DNA from: Capitulum mitella | Taxonomy: Eukaryota; Arthropoda; Thecostraca; Pollicipedomorpha; Pollicipedidae | Assembly: GCA_030062745.1 (NCBI GenBank) | Contig: CP099850.1 | Span: 6,820,001 to 6,884,000 of the forward strand | DNA: 64,000 nt | Reading direction: 5' to 3' | Shown: piece by piece, positions 23,266 to 33,727 of the stretch | Layout: every line of letters begins with the position of its first letter | Position numbering within the stretch: position 1 is the first letter of the stretch | The notes under the pieces: generated by a model | What the model saw: the letters and a program-made list of their open reading frames with translations, nothing else | Told to the model about the DNA's origin: nothing | The model's database searches: none | Program-made: the position numbers and the translations under genes

Positions 23266-24400
23266 CCTTACTCCCGTAAGGGGGACTTCAGAAACCACCT
23301 CTCCGTTTTTTTTGTCGCCATTTCCAGGGTTTTTCAAGCACCTTCACAAAACTTGGTGACTTTTCCCAGCTATTCTTCGTACGTACTATTCCAAATATTC
23401 ATATTTTTTTCGTTTTGCTCAGGGACGGAGCCAGTCTACGTTTTTGGGAGGCATCTCATGCCATTTTTGACACTGTTGAAAGTAAAAGAAATATGGCTGG
23501 CAAACATAGCTCTTAAGATGCAACCTTAAACTTGATACGAGTGTGCGGGTAAATATCTGGACAAACATACACAAATATTTTTATTCATCGGAGATCACCC
23601 GTCAAGGGCAGATGAAGGCCACAAGTCAAAACTTGGTTATATATAAATATTTTTGACGCTAATTTACAACATACAAAATTCAGGAACAAATGTGACAGCA
23701 CAGAGTCCTCTGTCTGTACGGGAGGTTCCAGATTTATATCAGTTCGGGTCACGGAACTATGACCTAAGATGTCTGCGGCCGTGCTCCATATTACGACTGA
23801 CATATACAAGACTTAGAAATATAGTCAACTGAAATGATTGGAAAGGCTTCCAAACACCATAAAATGAACTCAAATCGTTCCATGTGAGTATGAGGTCATC
23901 TTAGGTCATTTAAAGCTGACGTGATGAACATGCGACCACGACAGTTTTTCCATGTCCCTGGCCAACATGATACAAACAATGTAAAACGATTTGTAATTAT
24001 TAGGTATAACATGATAGTAAACTTAATTCTTTGCGTTCTTTTAAATCAGTTTCAAAGACATATTCTTTATAACATGATTAGTAAACTTAATTCTTTGCGC
24101 TCTTTTAAATCAGTTTCAAAGACATATTCTTCCCATATTTCCAACATTCCTCCCATATTTTCTTTGAACTCCGATGAATTTTCTCAAAATTCCAAACGTT
24201 TGGGCCAACTGAGAACGTCCGACTGATTTGCTCTCAACTCATGCTAGTTGCATCAAAATCGGTACGTAAACAGCGAAGTTATAAGCAGTCAAAATAACCC
24301 TCTCTGACTTTTTCCCCTCTCTGTATCTCCTAATGTGGAGGGGAAGAATAAAATTTTGCAGTTTCAAAACCCACTCATCTTTTCAATGTAACTCGCATCT
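23266..24400 (-). mobile_element. TTAA family 1 relative, copy C (partial, diverged)
   Basis: TTAA at 23262-23265 is followed by a degenerate family end. Landmarks then run in family order on the minus orientation: 'cttcacaaaacttggtgac', 'gacggagccagtctacg', 'gggtcacggaactatgacc' and 'gttataagcagtc'. The terminal part expected at the far end is replaced, from about 24376, by a sequence shared with 28735-28925. It contains a ~63-bp tandem duplication. Confidence 0.75.
24005..24131. repeat. ~63-bp tandem duplication inside copy C
   Basis: Two near-identical neighbours run from 'tataacatgat(t)agtaaac' to 'cagtttcaaagacatattct'. They differ at only a few bases, so the duplication is younger than its host element. 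Confidence 0.9.
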
Positions 24401-24606
24401 GGAATGCTGTAAAACATAACTTATTATCTTTTACACACGTTTCATTAAGTATATTTTAATTTTTTGTATTTTGCCCTCCGCGATGCATAATAATGCGTGT
24501 AACCATGGGTCCAGAGCCCCGAGTATGGATTTCGTACAGCTCCTAAATGGTCGTATGGGGTATCATTTGGTGTAATGTGATGCGCCAGTGCCCCTATAAC
24601 TGTTTA
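24376..24606 (-). repeat. Dispersed repeat, inverted mate at 28735-28925
   Basis: Read in reverse complement, it shares 'gttataggggc', 'gcattatt', 'ggagggcaaaa' and 'tattccagcat..cagat' with 28735-28925, in the same order. It adjoins family-1 copy C and lies just left of copy D. It is probably the missing part of a family-1-related element. Confidence 0.6.
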
Positions 24607-24616
24607 TTTGTATTAA

Positions 24617-25829
24617 CCCTATTCCCGGAGGGCTAGACGGTATGGTCGATTCCCGGCAGGGGGGGGCGGATTCGGCCCCCCCCCCCCTGAGATCTCGAGA
24701 ACTACTTGTTCGATTTCATTGCAACAAACGGCAATCGATTTGCCGTGACGTGAACTACATTTTTATAAAAATAAATTTTCAAAAATTTCGAAATTTGTGG
24801 ATACAGGGGGGTAAAAATGTCAAAATGGGGGTACTTTTGGACTTCTTATAACTCCATTGTTTATGGACCGATTTCGATGAAACTGGCATGAATCGAGAGA
24901 TTATGGATAGGGCTTTTATCATGGGTCCCCAAATCTGAAATTTTGAGAAAATTCATGGGCGTTCACAGGGTTTCAAAAATAGGGGGATTAGTTTTCTAAC
25001 AACTGGATGAACAAAAGAGGCAAACACCCTTTTTTGGCTTCTGCTAGTCATGTTATACTAAAGAAGAACAAATCGCATTACAATGTTTGTATAATGTTAG
25101 CACAGGCGGTGCCAGGGACATGAAAAAGGGGGAACTGTCATGGTCACACGTTTCTCAGATCAACTTGTGACCTTTGACCTTAAATGACCTCCAGCGACCT
25201 TGGGGTCACTTGAAATGATCTCCTGTGCATTTAATATTATCTGTAAACGTTTTCAATCATTTGAATTTACTCTATTTCAAAAATTTCATTTTATGGCTAT
25301 TGCGATATAGGGCACGCGCACGGACATTTTAGGTCATAGCTCCGTGACCTGACCTGATATCAAGCTAAAACTTGGTACGCAAGTAGAAGACCATTTTCGA
25401 CGTCATATGTGTTCCGGGTTTGGTATTTGAAAGAACGGCCCCGAAATTATAGCAAAAAAACAAATTTTGACTTTTGACCTTGACCTGACCTTGTAAAATG
25501 ACCTCAGGAGAACAAAACTTTATCTGCCCATTGCCCAACTATTTAGCTATACATCCATATAAAGTTTTAAGTTCTATCTTAAAAACTCTGTTTTTGGCAG
25601 ACATTTTCCTTTTACCCTCAACATGGCCAAAAATGACCTGAGGTGCCTCCCAAAAACGTTGCCTGGCTCCGCCCCTGAGCAAAATAGAATTTTGAAATTT
25701 CGTCACAGCACGTAGAAAGAATAGCTAGGAAAAGTCATCAAGTTTCGTGCAGCTGCGTTAAAAAGCCTAGAAATGGCAAGCAAAAAACCCGAGGGGGGGC
25801 GGATTCCGCCCCCCTTGCCGGGAATAGGG
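24617..25829 (+). mobile_element. TTAA family 1, copy D (complete)
   Basis: TTAA at 24613-24616 and 25830-25833. The ends are CCCTATTCCCGGAGGGC and, inverted, CCCTATTCCCGGCAAGGGG. It is a good reference copy of 1213 bp: G-run hairpins at both ends, TGACCT cluster at 25168-25190, 'catagctccgtgacc' near 25336, and TGACCTTGACCTGACCTT at 25475-25492. No ORF of transposase length. Confidence 0.93.
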
Positions 25830-25833
25830 TTAA

Positions 25834-26239
25834 GCGGTCCCGTTTTGAGTTTAGGGGTCCAAACGACGCTCGGAAATGCCTCATAGGTATCGATTTAGAC
25901 GCAAGCGTCACTTTGGAATCATTATGTATCCATAATGATATAATATCAACATATGTACATTATGTTGAAATTTCAGTTAAATTTTGAGTGCGGAAGAAAG
26001 TCTGAATTTTCGCCTTAAAATGACGCTTTTACAGTTCTGAGTTTGATTTCCAGCTTTCGAAACAAGCACGCAGTCCTAATCAGTGACTTGAGACCCTGAA
26101 CCAGACAAGTTGGTGTCATTCAGTACGTGCAGGTACACGCTTGACATTTTAACTGCGATAATATGCCAGACATAACCAGTCATTTTAACTGCGTTGATAT
26201 GTCTGGTTGTTGAACAGACACCAAAACCAAGAGACCTGT
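25834..26239. other. Unassigned DNA
   Basis: No gene or repeat recognised, apart from two short similar strings ('cattttaactgcg') near 26146 and 26182. Confidence 0.3.
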
Positions 26240-27570
26240 CATTAGACCGGTCAGTGCGCACTGTATTCTTTTTTTGTATTCCACAACGGCGTGACATTTC
26301 GGGATTGCGCCTGCCCCTAATGTGGCCGTCCCGCTTCTCGTGACCTCAGAAGTCTGCTGGCCGTAGTCACCAGCTTTACGCAGCGCCCCGCTGACTGGCT
26401 GTGGTCTGGGTACTTAGGTACCTTGTACAGAGTATCACGCGGCACCAGGAGCTCAGCATCGCTGGTGCTGCATGTGAAGAGCGGCTCACAAAACTCCCCT
26501 GCGTCCCAGTCGATGAGTTCTTGGAGCGTTTGCGCCTCCAGATGTTTTTCCGGCACTGTAAACGCCCGCGGCGCCTTTCCTTGTATTTCCTCTTAGAGGC
26601 TGATCACCATCCTGACCGCGGCTTCTCGTGTCTCACGGTTGTTGTCAGGCAGCATTGCCAGCAGCAATCTCTCAGCGTGGCAGGTGTACGAGTTTCTAGC
26701 CACGCAATGGGATGCAGTATCTCGAAGCCTTGCCGGCAATAGCCGTAAGAGTTTCAGCTGCAGCAGCGTGAGCCCAGGTCCGTCGTTAGTGCTCTGGCGG
26801 CACTTGATGACAAACCATATAAGTCCGTAGCTAACCATGACAGACACCAGCATCTTAAAATGGAAGTGTGCAGCACTACCTACAACCTGAGGATGCGGCA
26901 GACCAGCATCAGCCACCCGGAGCGGCTGAAAGGCCCTGGTCTCGCCTGCACGAGATTGTCGTTTGACGTGTTGTCATGTTGTCGGGACCCGAACTGCCGT
27001 CATCATGCCGTTCAGGTAATGCCGGTCCGACGACAGACCCTCGAGCCTTTCGTCTTGGAAGTCAGGGGGCCCCGGTTCGTTTCGCATTCTTTGAAATGTT
27101 GTGTTCGGTGGCAGGGTTGCGGCTGCTGCGGCATGCTGACCGATTGGGCCCTGGCATGTGTCGGAGCCTGTCGTCGGCCCGTCAGGCTCTCGAAATACAT
27201 GCCATAACGGCAGCTCATTGACGTGATGGAGGCAGATCGCCCGGTGCAGCTTATGACCCAGTCTGTTCTCAGTCTGGACTGTTGTGCCCCTGTGTCCGCC
27301 AGTGTTCACGATTGCTGAGTGTGCACCAATAACGTGCCGGTTTGCTGCAGCATGTGATTCTTCCACGAGCTTCATAACGGCGTCTGCAATGCTTGTAGAG
27401 TGCCTGGCATCAGGGTTGACGTGACCCCATTTCTCCCTTTCTCTGCGTATTTTGCTCCTGTCGTTTACCACACTTTCATCAAATTCTGTCACAAGTCCAG
27501 AATCCACCAAAGTTGCCGTTGCGTTGGCAGCCGCCGCGCGGTTTGATGCCATCCACCGGTCTGCCTCCAT
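26240..27570 (-). pseudogene. Pseudogene of a dispersed invertebrate protein family
   Basis: Minus-strand segments are spread over several frames. The N-terminal part (27570-26974) includes 'GAHSAIVNTGGHRGTTVQ', 'HHVNELPLWHVFREPDG' and 'GPIGQ'. The middle (about 26940-26590) includes 'SAAHFHFKMLVSVMVSYGL' and 'ARNSYTCHAERLLLAMLPD'. The C-terminal part (26556-26317) includes 'LQELIDWDAGEFCEPLF' and 'DHSQSAGRCVKLVT'. I recall this motif order from multi-copy, uncharacterised proteins of arthropod and cnidarian genomes that look transposon-associated; I know no proven function. The copy is broken in several places. The family assignment is from memory and needs a search. Confidence 0.6.
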
Positions 27571-27624
27571 TCCTGTGTGCGTCCGTGTCTGCCGGCGTTG
27601 GCTGTGCTAGACTTGATCAGTCTG

Positions 27625-28062
27625 TTATCTTCTTGATGGGCCGGGTGCGTCTAAACCCATCTCATCACCATCCTTATCCGACTTGTCACCCTGACTGCCT
27701 GCTGCTGCCTGCTGCGCCGCCTGCTGTTCAACAGGTTTCTGCCCTATTGTTTCACCATCCTCCTTTTCCTTCGTACGTGCTTCACGCCTGGCAGCCTTCT
27801 GTAGCTTTTTTCTCATCCCGATCAACCACTGACATCTGCACAAGAATACTGCGTTGGCGCTGGCACGAACACTGCATATGCACATTCTCGCGGCCTTCAC
27901 AACCTGCTCCAGTGCATGGGGCAGCGGCAGGCGCAGATGTCCACTACATAACTTGGCGTTGAACTTTTCCCCCTCCCTTTTCCCAGCTGACCGTGCGATG
28001 CGCCTAGCATGAGAAAATTTTCGCTGAAGCCTTGCAGCTGCCGAGAACTCATACGCCGTCAT
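27625..28062 (-). CDS. Unrecognised minus-strand frame, 145 codons
   Basis: It starts with ATG at 28062. The first third is basic ('RKFSHARRIARSAGKREGEK') and the end is rich in K/E, then Q/A, then D ('KSDKDGDEMG'), as in an intrinsically disordered protein. It lies in the same frame as, and just upstream of, the pseudogene at 27570-26240, so it may be the N-terminal part of that gene. No domain is visible. It could equally be a chance frame in GC-moderate DNA. Confidence 0.3.
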   Translation of the reverse strand: MTAYEFSAAARLQRKFSHARRIARSAGKREGEKFNAKLCSGHLRLPLPHALEQVVKAARMCICSVRASANAVFLCRCQWLIGMRKKLQKAARREARTKEKEDGETIGQKPVEQQAAQQAAAGSQGDKSDKDGDEMGLDAPGPSRR

Positions 28063-28099
28063 AGCACTGAGATTATTTTTTGGCCATATTCCAATGATT

Positions 28100-28700
28100 T
28101 ATAGAGCAGCCTTTTGCGCTTCATACCTCATTGTTACCGCATTCCTCTGCAAAACACACTTCTTGCTCAAACAACATTTTTGCTAGGGCATTTCGTAACG
28201 GGCAAAGCAGCTGGGCCGGGGGAGAGCCAATCTCCGTACCACTGGGCACACTGGCGAACATTTTGGTTTCGTCCTACTTTTGGTATCTTCTGTGCGGTCC
28301 TCAGGTATGCGTCTCCTTTTCACGACCGTGTTCCCTACTCAGCGCTCTTTACCGTTTGCATTGAAGGCCCTGCCATCCTACAATGGCAGCGAACAGAACC
28401 CTCATGCGCCTTCACGACCGCCAGAAAGCCCCTGCGGCATCTCTCGACGGCGGTGGTGGCGGCAGACCTTTGTACGCAGCAAAGCGAGAGCTGAACGAAA
28501 AACGGCTCTGGGTTTGCAATGCGATGCAGGTTGTTAGCTCTTCGCCCGCGACATAACGTCTTTTAATGTACATCAATCACTACGTCAGTTCACATCAATA
28601 TCAGGTGTGAAGTAAACGTATTTAAGCTTCCCCAATACAAAACTCAGGTTCCTTGAGCCCAAACAAATGAATATCATTGCAATTTTCACACGATGAATAT
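28100..28700. other. Unassigned DNA
   Basis: Three overlapping plus-strand frames (28114-28537) give no recognisable product. Confidence 0.3.
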
Positions 28701-28734
28701 ATTATAACACCCCATGCTACCCATTCAGAGTTGT

Positions 28735-29035
28735 GCTGCATCGTTATAGGGGCTGAGGGTGTGGTTTAAGTGCATTATTGGAGAGCGTGGAGGGCAAAAA
28801 AAAGCCAAAATCTACTTCACAAGATATGTTTTGGAAAATGTAAAATTATGTATTCCAGCATCCCAGAAGTGGATTACATTGGAAAAAAATATTTGAATGA
28901 AATCTCAATTTTCTGACTTCACCTTAGTGTCCGCTCCTTTCAAGATTTTCAAATATTCCTTTTTATAAAAATGTAGTTTACGTGTAGTCTGCATTAAAAT
29001 GTTGCCGGTATTGTCCCTAATTACTAGAGAGTATA
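28735..29035 (+). repeat. Family-1-related old repeat
   Basis: The first ~190 bp match the inverse of 24376-24606. It then continues with 'attcctttttataaaaatg' and 'tagtttacgtg', the family-1 subterminal sequence in minus orientation. It is a strongly decayed internal fragment with no TTAA ends found. Confidence 0.5.
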
Positions 29036-29223
29036 ACTCATCTATTTTGGTAGCAAAACTAGTCCCATCTTAAATGCATGCATAGGAACAGGAGGTATGG
29101 CCAAGCAGTCTGTACGACTGCTAACAATTCTATCAAAGAAATACATTTGGCTGTGCAGCAAACGCTTAACGCACCCAAACACCAGGGATTCGCCGACTCA
29201 TAAGCAGAAGGGAGGTAAGGTAA

Positions 29224-29493
29224 GTACGTCAAGATGGTGAGGAAGAGCAGAGCCAAGCGCGACGCCTCACGGACACCAGTAGTTCAGGCACTGAGCTAGG
29301 CAAAAAAGACGAATTGAAGCGTCTACTGGCACCGGCCGGGTCGCTGTTCACGCCGGCGGGCAGGCCCGGGTTTCCCGTGGCCTTCTCAGTAGACCCGACC
29401 GCAGGCGATCGGCGCCTGACACTTGAGGGGCACATTCATTTGTATCCAGCGCTTGTAAACTGGCTGGCGATGTGTAACCGTGCACCGAATTGA
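29224..29493 (+). CDS. Cryptic 89-codon frame without start codon
   Basis: The frame is open from just after a stop at 29221-29223 to a TGA at 29491-29493. It has no early ATG, so a start-based search misses it. The product is protein-like: an acidic/polar N-terminus, then 'ELKRLLAPAGSLFTPAGRPG' and 'LTLEGHIHLYPALVNWL'. Base composition is richer in GC than its surroundings. It could be a terminal exon (a weak AG lies at 29232-29233), a fragment of a mobile-element protein, or chance. I do not recognise the family. Confidence 0.35.
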   Translation, partial: VRQDGEEEQSQARRLTDTSSSGTELGKKDELKRLLAPAGSLFTPAGRPGFPVAFSVDPTAGDRRLTLEGHIHLYPALVNWLAMCNRAPN

Positions 29494-29717
29494 GATAAGA
29501 AAGTGAGCGGAGAGAAGCATCTGCAGTGGACCGACTGTTGACTGTTCTCGAGGGTTGCAGTAATGACGTCGTGCCCGCCACACTGTTCAATATGTTAGTT
29601 GGAATATCGTGCCTGAAACACAGGTTTGCCGAAATGGTGTCATTTCATTGCATGCATGTTAACAGACGCCCACCAGAAGAGAAACGAAGTAGAAATGTGA
29701 TCGTTGGGACGAAAATG

Positions 29718-29866
29718 TCAAATGGCAAAAAATGTAGATTACGTCATGGCGAATCGATTGTCTTTTGTTGCAATGAAATCGGACTGGTAGTTCTCGTGAT
29801 CTCGGGGGGGGGGGAATCACCCCCAATACGGGAATGCGTCATTGTGCTATTCGTACGGGATTTGGG
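29718..29866 (-). mobile_element. TTAA family 1, copy G (end fragment)
   Basis: About 150 bp of one family-1 end, from 'tgtagattacgtcatggcg' through the G-run to TTAA at 29867-29870. The rest of the element is absent. Confidence 0.75.
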
Positions 29867-29870
29867 TTAA

Positions 29871-30146
29871 CATGCAGCGCCGACCCTCGACCGCCGAGGT
29901 GCCGTTGGAGGATGTCCCCCTTGGCCACCAATGGTAGGGTGGCATGCCTTTCGCCCCCTCAAAATTTTGACGTCCTTACTCGCCGAAGGCCGGTGAAGGC
30001 GTCAAACGTGAAACATTTAGCCGCCAAAGTCGATTATGATCATGGAAGCCATTCACAGACGACTGTTTTGGTGCAAAGGCACCATGTCGCTGCTGAGTTC
30101 ACATTGACATTATGCACCCTTGCGACAGAACATGGGCTCCTTGATA
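29871..30146. other. Unassigned DNA between two family-1 copies
   Basis: No recognisable content. Confidence 0.3.
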
Positions 30147-30150
30147 TGAA

Positions 30151-31356
30151 CCCTATTCCCGGCAGAGGGGGCTGAATCCGCCCCCCTCGGGTTTTTTGCT
30201 TACCAATTTCAGGCTTTTTAACGCAGCTTCACGAAACGTGGTGACTTTTCCTAGCTATTCTTTCTACGCGCTGTGAGCAAATTTCACAATCCTACTTTGC
30301 TCAGGAGCGGAGCCAGGCAACGTTTTTGGGAGGAACCTCAGGCCATTTTTGGCCATGTTGAGGGTACAAGGAAAATGTCTGCCAAAAACAGAGCTATTAA
30401 GATAAAACTTAAAACTTTATATGGATGTATAGCTAAATAGTTGGTCAATGTGCACAAAAAATTTCGTTCATCTGAGATCAGTTTACAAGGTCAGGTGAAG
30501 GTCAAAAATCGAAATTAGTTTTTTTTTGATAATTTCGGCGTCGTTTTTTTAAATGCTAAATCCGGAATACATATGACGTAGAACGGTGCCCTCTACTTAT
30601 GTACCAAGTTTCAGCTTGATATCGGGTCGGGTCACGGAGCTATGACCTAAAATGTCACCCTATATCGCAACAGCCATGAAATGAAATTTTTGAAATAGAG
30701 TGAATTCAAATGATTGAAAAAAAAACGTTTACAGATAATACCAAATGCGCACGAGATCATTCCAGGTGGCCCCAAGGTAACTGGAGGTCATTTAAGGTCA
30801 AAGGTCACAAGTTGACCTGAAGAACGTGTGAGCATGACAGTTTCCCCTTTTTCATGTCCCTGGCACCGCCTATGCTAACATTATACAAACATTGTAATGT
30901 GATTTTTACTTCTTTAGCATAGCATGACTAGCAGAAGCCAAAAAAGTGTTTTTACCTTTTTTGTTCATTCAGTTGTTAGAAAACTAATCCTCCTATTTTT
31001 GAAACCCTGTGAACGCTGATGAATTTTCTCAAAATTTCAGATTTGTGTACCCATGGTAAAAGCCCTATCCATCATCTCTCGATTCATGCCAGTTTCATTG
31101 AAATCGGTTGATAAACAACGGAGTTATAAGAGGTCCAAAAGTACCCCCCATTTTGACATTTTTGCCCCCCTGTATCCACACATCGCAAAATTTTGAAAAT
31201 TTATTTTTATAAAAATGTAGTTCACATCATGGCAAATCGATTGCCGTTTGTTGCGATGAAATCGGACTAGTAGTTCTCGAAATCTCAGCGGGCGGGGCGA
31301 ATCCGCCCCCCCCCCCTCGGTAATCGACCATACCGTCTAGCCCTCCAGGAATAGGG
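30151..31356 (-). mobile_element. TTAA family 1, copy E (complete)
   Basis: The right TTAA is at 31357-31360. The left target copy is mutated to TGAA at 30147-30150. The ends are CCCTATTCCCGGCAGAGGGG and, inverted, CCCTATTCCTGGAGGGC. It contains three perfect AGGTCA hexamers at 30785-30790, 30795-30800 and 30802-30807. Non-coding. Confidence 0.92.
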
Positions 31357-31439
31357 TTAAAAAAAATCCTGTAACATGAGAAAGTGGTCACAATATAGGT
31401 CATGTGCACCCGGCCATAAAAAGTCACCTTTAACGCAGA

Positions 31440-32190
31440 TATATGTGACACAGACAGGACGCGGAGGACACAGAGGCCACCTCGTGATGGCGTATGGCCA
31501 CCCTGGTATTGATACCCAAACCGCGGTGATGGATGTCCTGTTGGTAAAGAGCGGCTCGGTGATACCAAGGATGCGTCCCTGTGACGGAGTTTGGGTTCCA
31601 TGCTGCTCCAGAGGTCCATGTGACATCAAGAGGACACCTCTGTGATTATTTATGCTCAACTTGTGAATCAAAAAGGCGTCCCTTGCGCTGTCCTTCAAAA
31701 GACGCCTACGTGATGCCGCTGAGGTGTCTTTGTGATGAATTATGGGCGCCATGTCGTTTAAAGCGCCCTTTACGCGTTTCTGTGGTACTAAGAAGGCGTA
31801 ATGTAATGTGATGGATGTGATGTGATGTAATGTGATGGATCACTATCACTGTGATGGAATCTGGGCGCCCAGTCATTCAAAAGCCGACCCTACGACACCA
31901 AGACTCAAGGGAACGACCATGACACCGAATCCTTCAAATTGACACCCTAGTAACATCGAAGGAACACCAACGTTTTAGTAATGGGCGACCTTTTGTAAGA
32001 ATAGCTCTCACGTGGCACAGAGCCCTTACGTTCATACTGGTGCTTGATTCGGTCTTTCACGAATAAACTTTGTCCCTTGATAAAAAGGTGCCCTATCGTC
32101 AAAGAGCTCACAAGTGACATCATCGAGCACTCTTGTGTTGGGAGGTGGGCGCCTTTCATTTAAAAAGGCTCCCTTGTAACATGGAGTAAC
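31440..32190. repeat. Degenerate tandem repeats of ~70-120 bp
   Basis: Recurring blocks of the form 'gtgatg-aa-tatgggcgcca' plus 'tt-aaa-gcgccctttacg' or 'ggcgtcccttg' occur near 31484, 31571, 31643, 31732, 31851 and, inverted or shifted, near 31980 and 32140. A gtgatg-rich simple stretch lies at 31800-31860. Units are highly diverged, so borders are approximate. Confidence 0.5.
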
Positions 32191-32194
32191 TTGC

Positions 32195-32240
<46 letters not shown>
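32195..32240. repeat. TA microsatellite
   Basis: Alternating TA with one CA interruption. Confidence 0.95.
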
Positions 32241-32242
<2 letters not shown>

Positions 32243-33723
32243 GTATGACCAAATATAATCGGAAATCCCACTTTCAAGCACGTGCGAGTCAAAAAGATAT
32301 CGTGAGTTGTTCTGACGCTGCCAGCTGCATACCATAAAATGCTTCGCATGATTTAAATGTTGTTACCATCGAAGTTGACGCCCTTCCGGCGTCACTTTGG
32401 CGCTGTTTCGCTGCGATTTGGGTGCCCTCACATCGTTTTCGCACACCTCTCCCCAGAAATCCGTCCTTCCCTTGTCCAGACGCTGAATACATCCGAGATG
32501 ATAGTAGGCTTCAGTTCTTCTCGTGATGCAAATGGAAATAACAGATTACGAAAGAACATTGTGATCGTGGTGCATGTGATCCATGACATGAGTTGATCCA
32601 TGATGCAGTTGAGTCATCTACAAAGCGCGTATGACAGCTCCGAGCATTTTCAGTGATCTCCCGCTATTCGAGGCTTCGCCATTCGCGGTTTCTCATATTT
32701 GCGGATTTTGGGGGAAAGTAACTGAAAAAATCACAGGATATCTCCTGCCTTTTTCGCAGCAGAAGCTGTTTCTGGCGGCTCATAGTGCTTTTATTGCTTA
32801 TTTCCGACGAAAAAATGCTGTTCTGTATGGTTATGATGTGCAGTCACTACAGGCATGTGCTCCATAGCATGGAAACATGCGTTCTACGGTAAACAAATCT
32901 CTTGCTCTCTCCACACAATAAGAGAGAGATGTATCAGATTTCTGACTGCCCGCGTGATAGTTTTAGTAATGGCGATCACATTTATGCCAATCTTTTCCAT
33001 CGAATTCTTGCAGCCTTTATCGTCAGTCAGTCACTCGGCACCGGGTCAGAGATGAATATATGCTCCTCACTAACACTATATTATCTTCTTTCACACATTG
33101 GCACTAGATGCACGGCCACTTTTCGCACTAACACTATGTGCACCGCCACTCCTCACGCTAACACCACGAGCACCACCACGGTCTTCCACGCAGAATATCA
33201 CTGAGCCTGAGCTTGAGCTTTAACATACTCCGCAAAAATCGGCGCTGCTTATACACTACCTACAAACGAAAGTGATGAAAGGGATGTTGCAATTATAATG
33301 TCACACACAGCCAGTCAGGAAGGCGTTTCGCAATCCGGATATTCTGGAAAGACTAGGTTTTAGTCAATGGACGAGCATAAGAACGCACGGAATTCAAAGA
33401 ACTGGCTGCTGGAAGGCGGATGCAAGAGCTCATAAGTTTCCGCGGGTGTAAGCTATTCTAGGATTAGAAAAAAGGAAATATCTTTGAACATTACGGATAT
33501 GATTCACCTGATGGAACTGAGGCACGATTAATGTACTTGAGTCGGTAATGCGTTCCCAGACGTCTTTGTCTGACTGCCTTCGGTGCCGAATCTGGGAACT
33601 AGAGCTGAAGGCATCTGGTAACCTTAGACAGTCTTCATAAACGAAATGTTTTTGAAGGAAAACCTCTATGGTTTAGGGAAATTTAGAAAACATCAAATTT
33701 GAAACTTTCCTGATACGGGGGCT
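32241..33723. other. Unassigned DNA
   Basis: It holds the second copy of the short dispersed repeat (32925-33000, see 22203). A tandem-like 'cactaacactatgtgcaccgc' segment lies at 33080-33190. No gene recognised. Confidence 0.35.
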
Positions 33724-33727
33724 TTAA

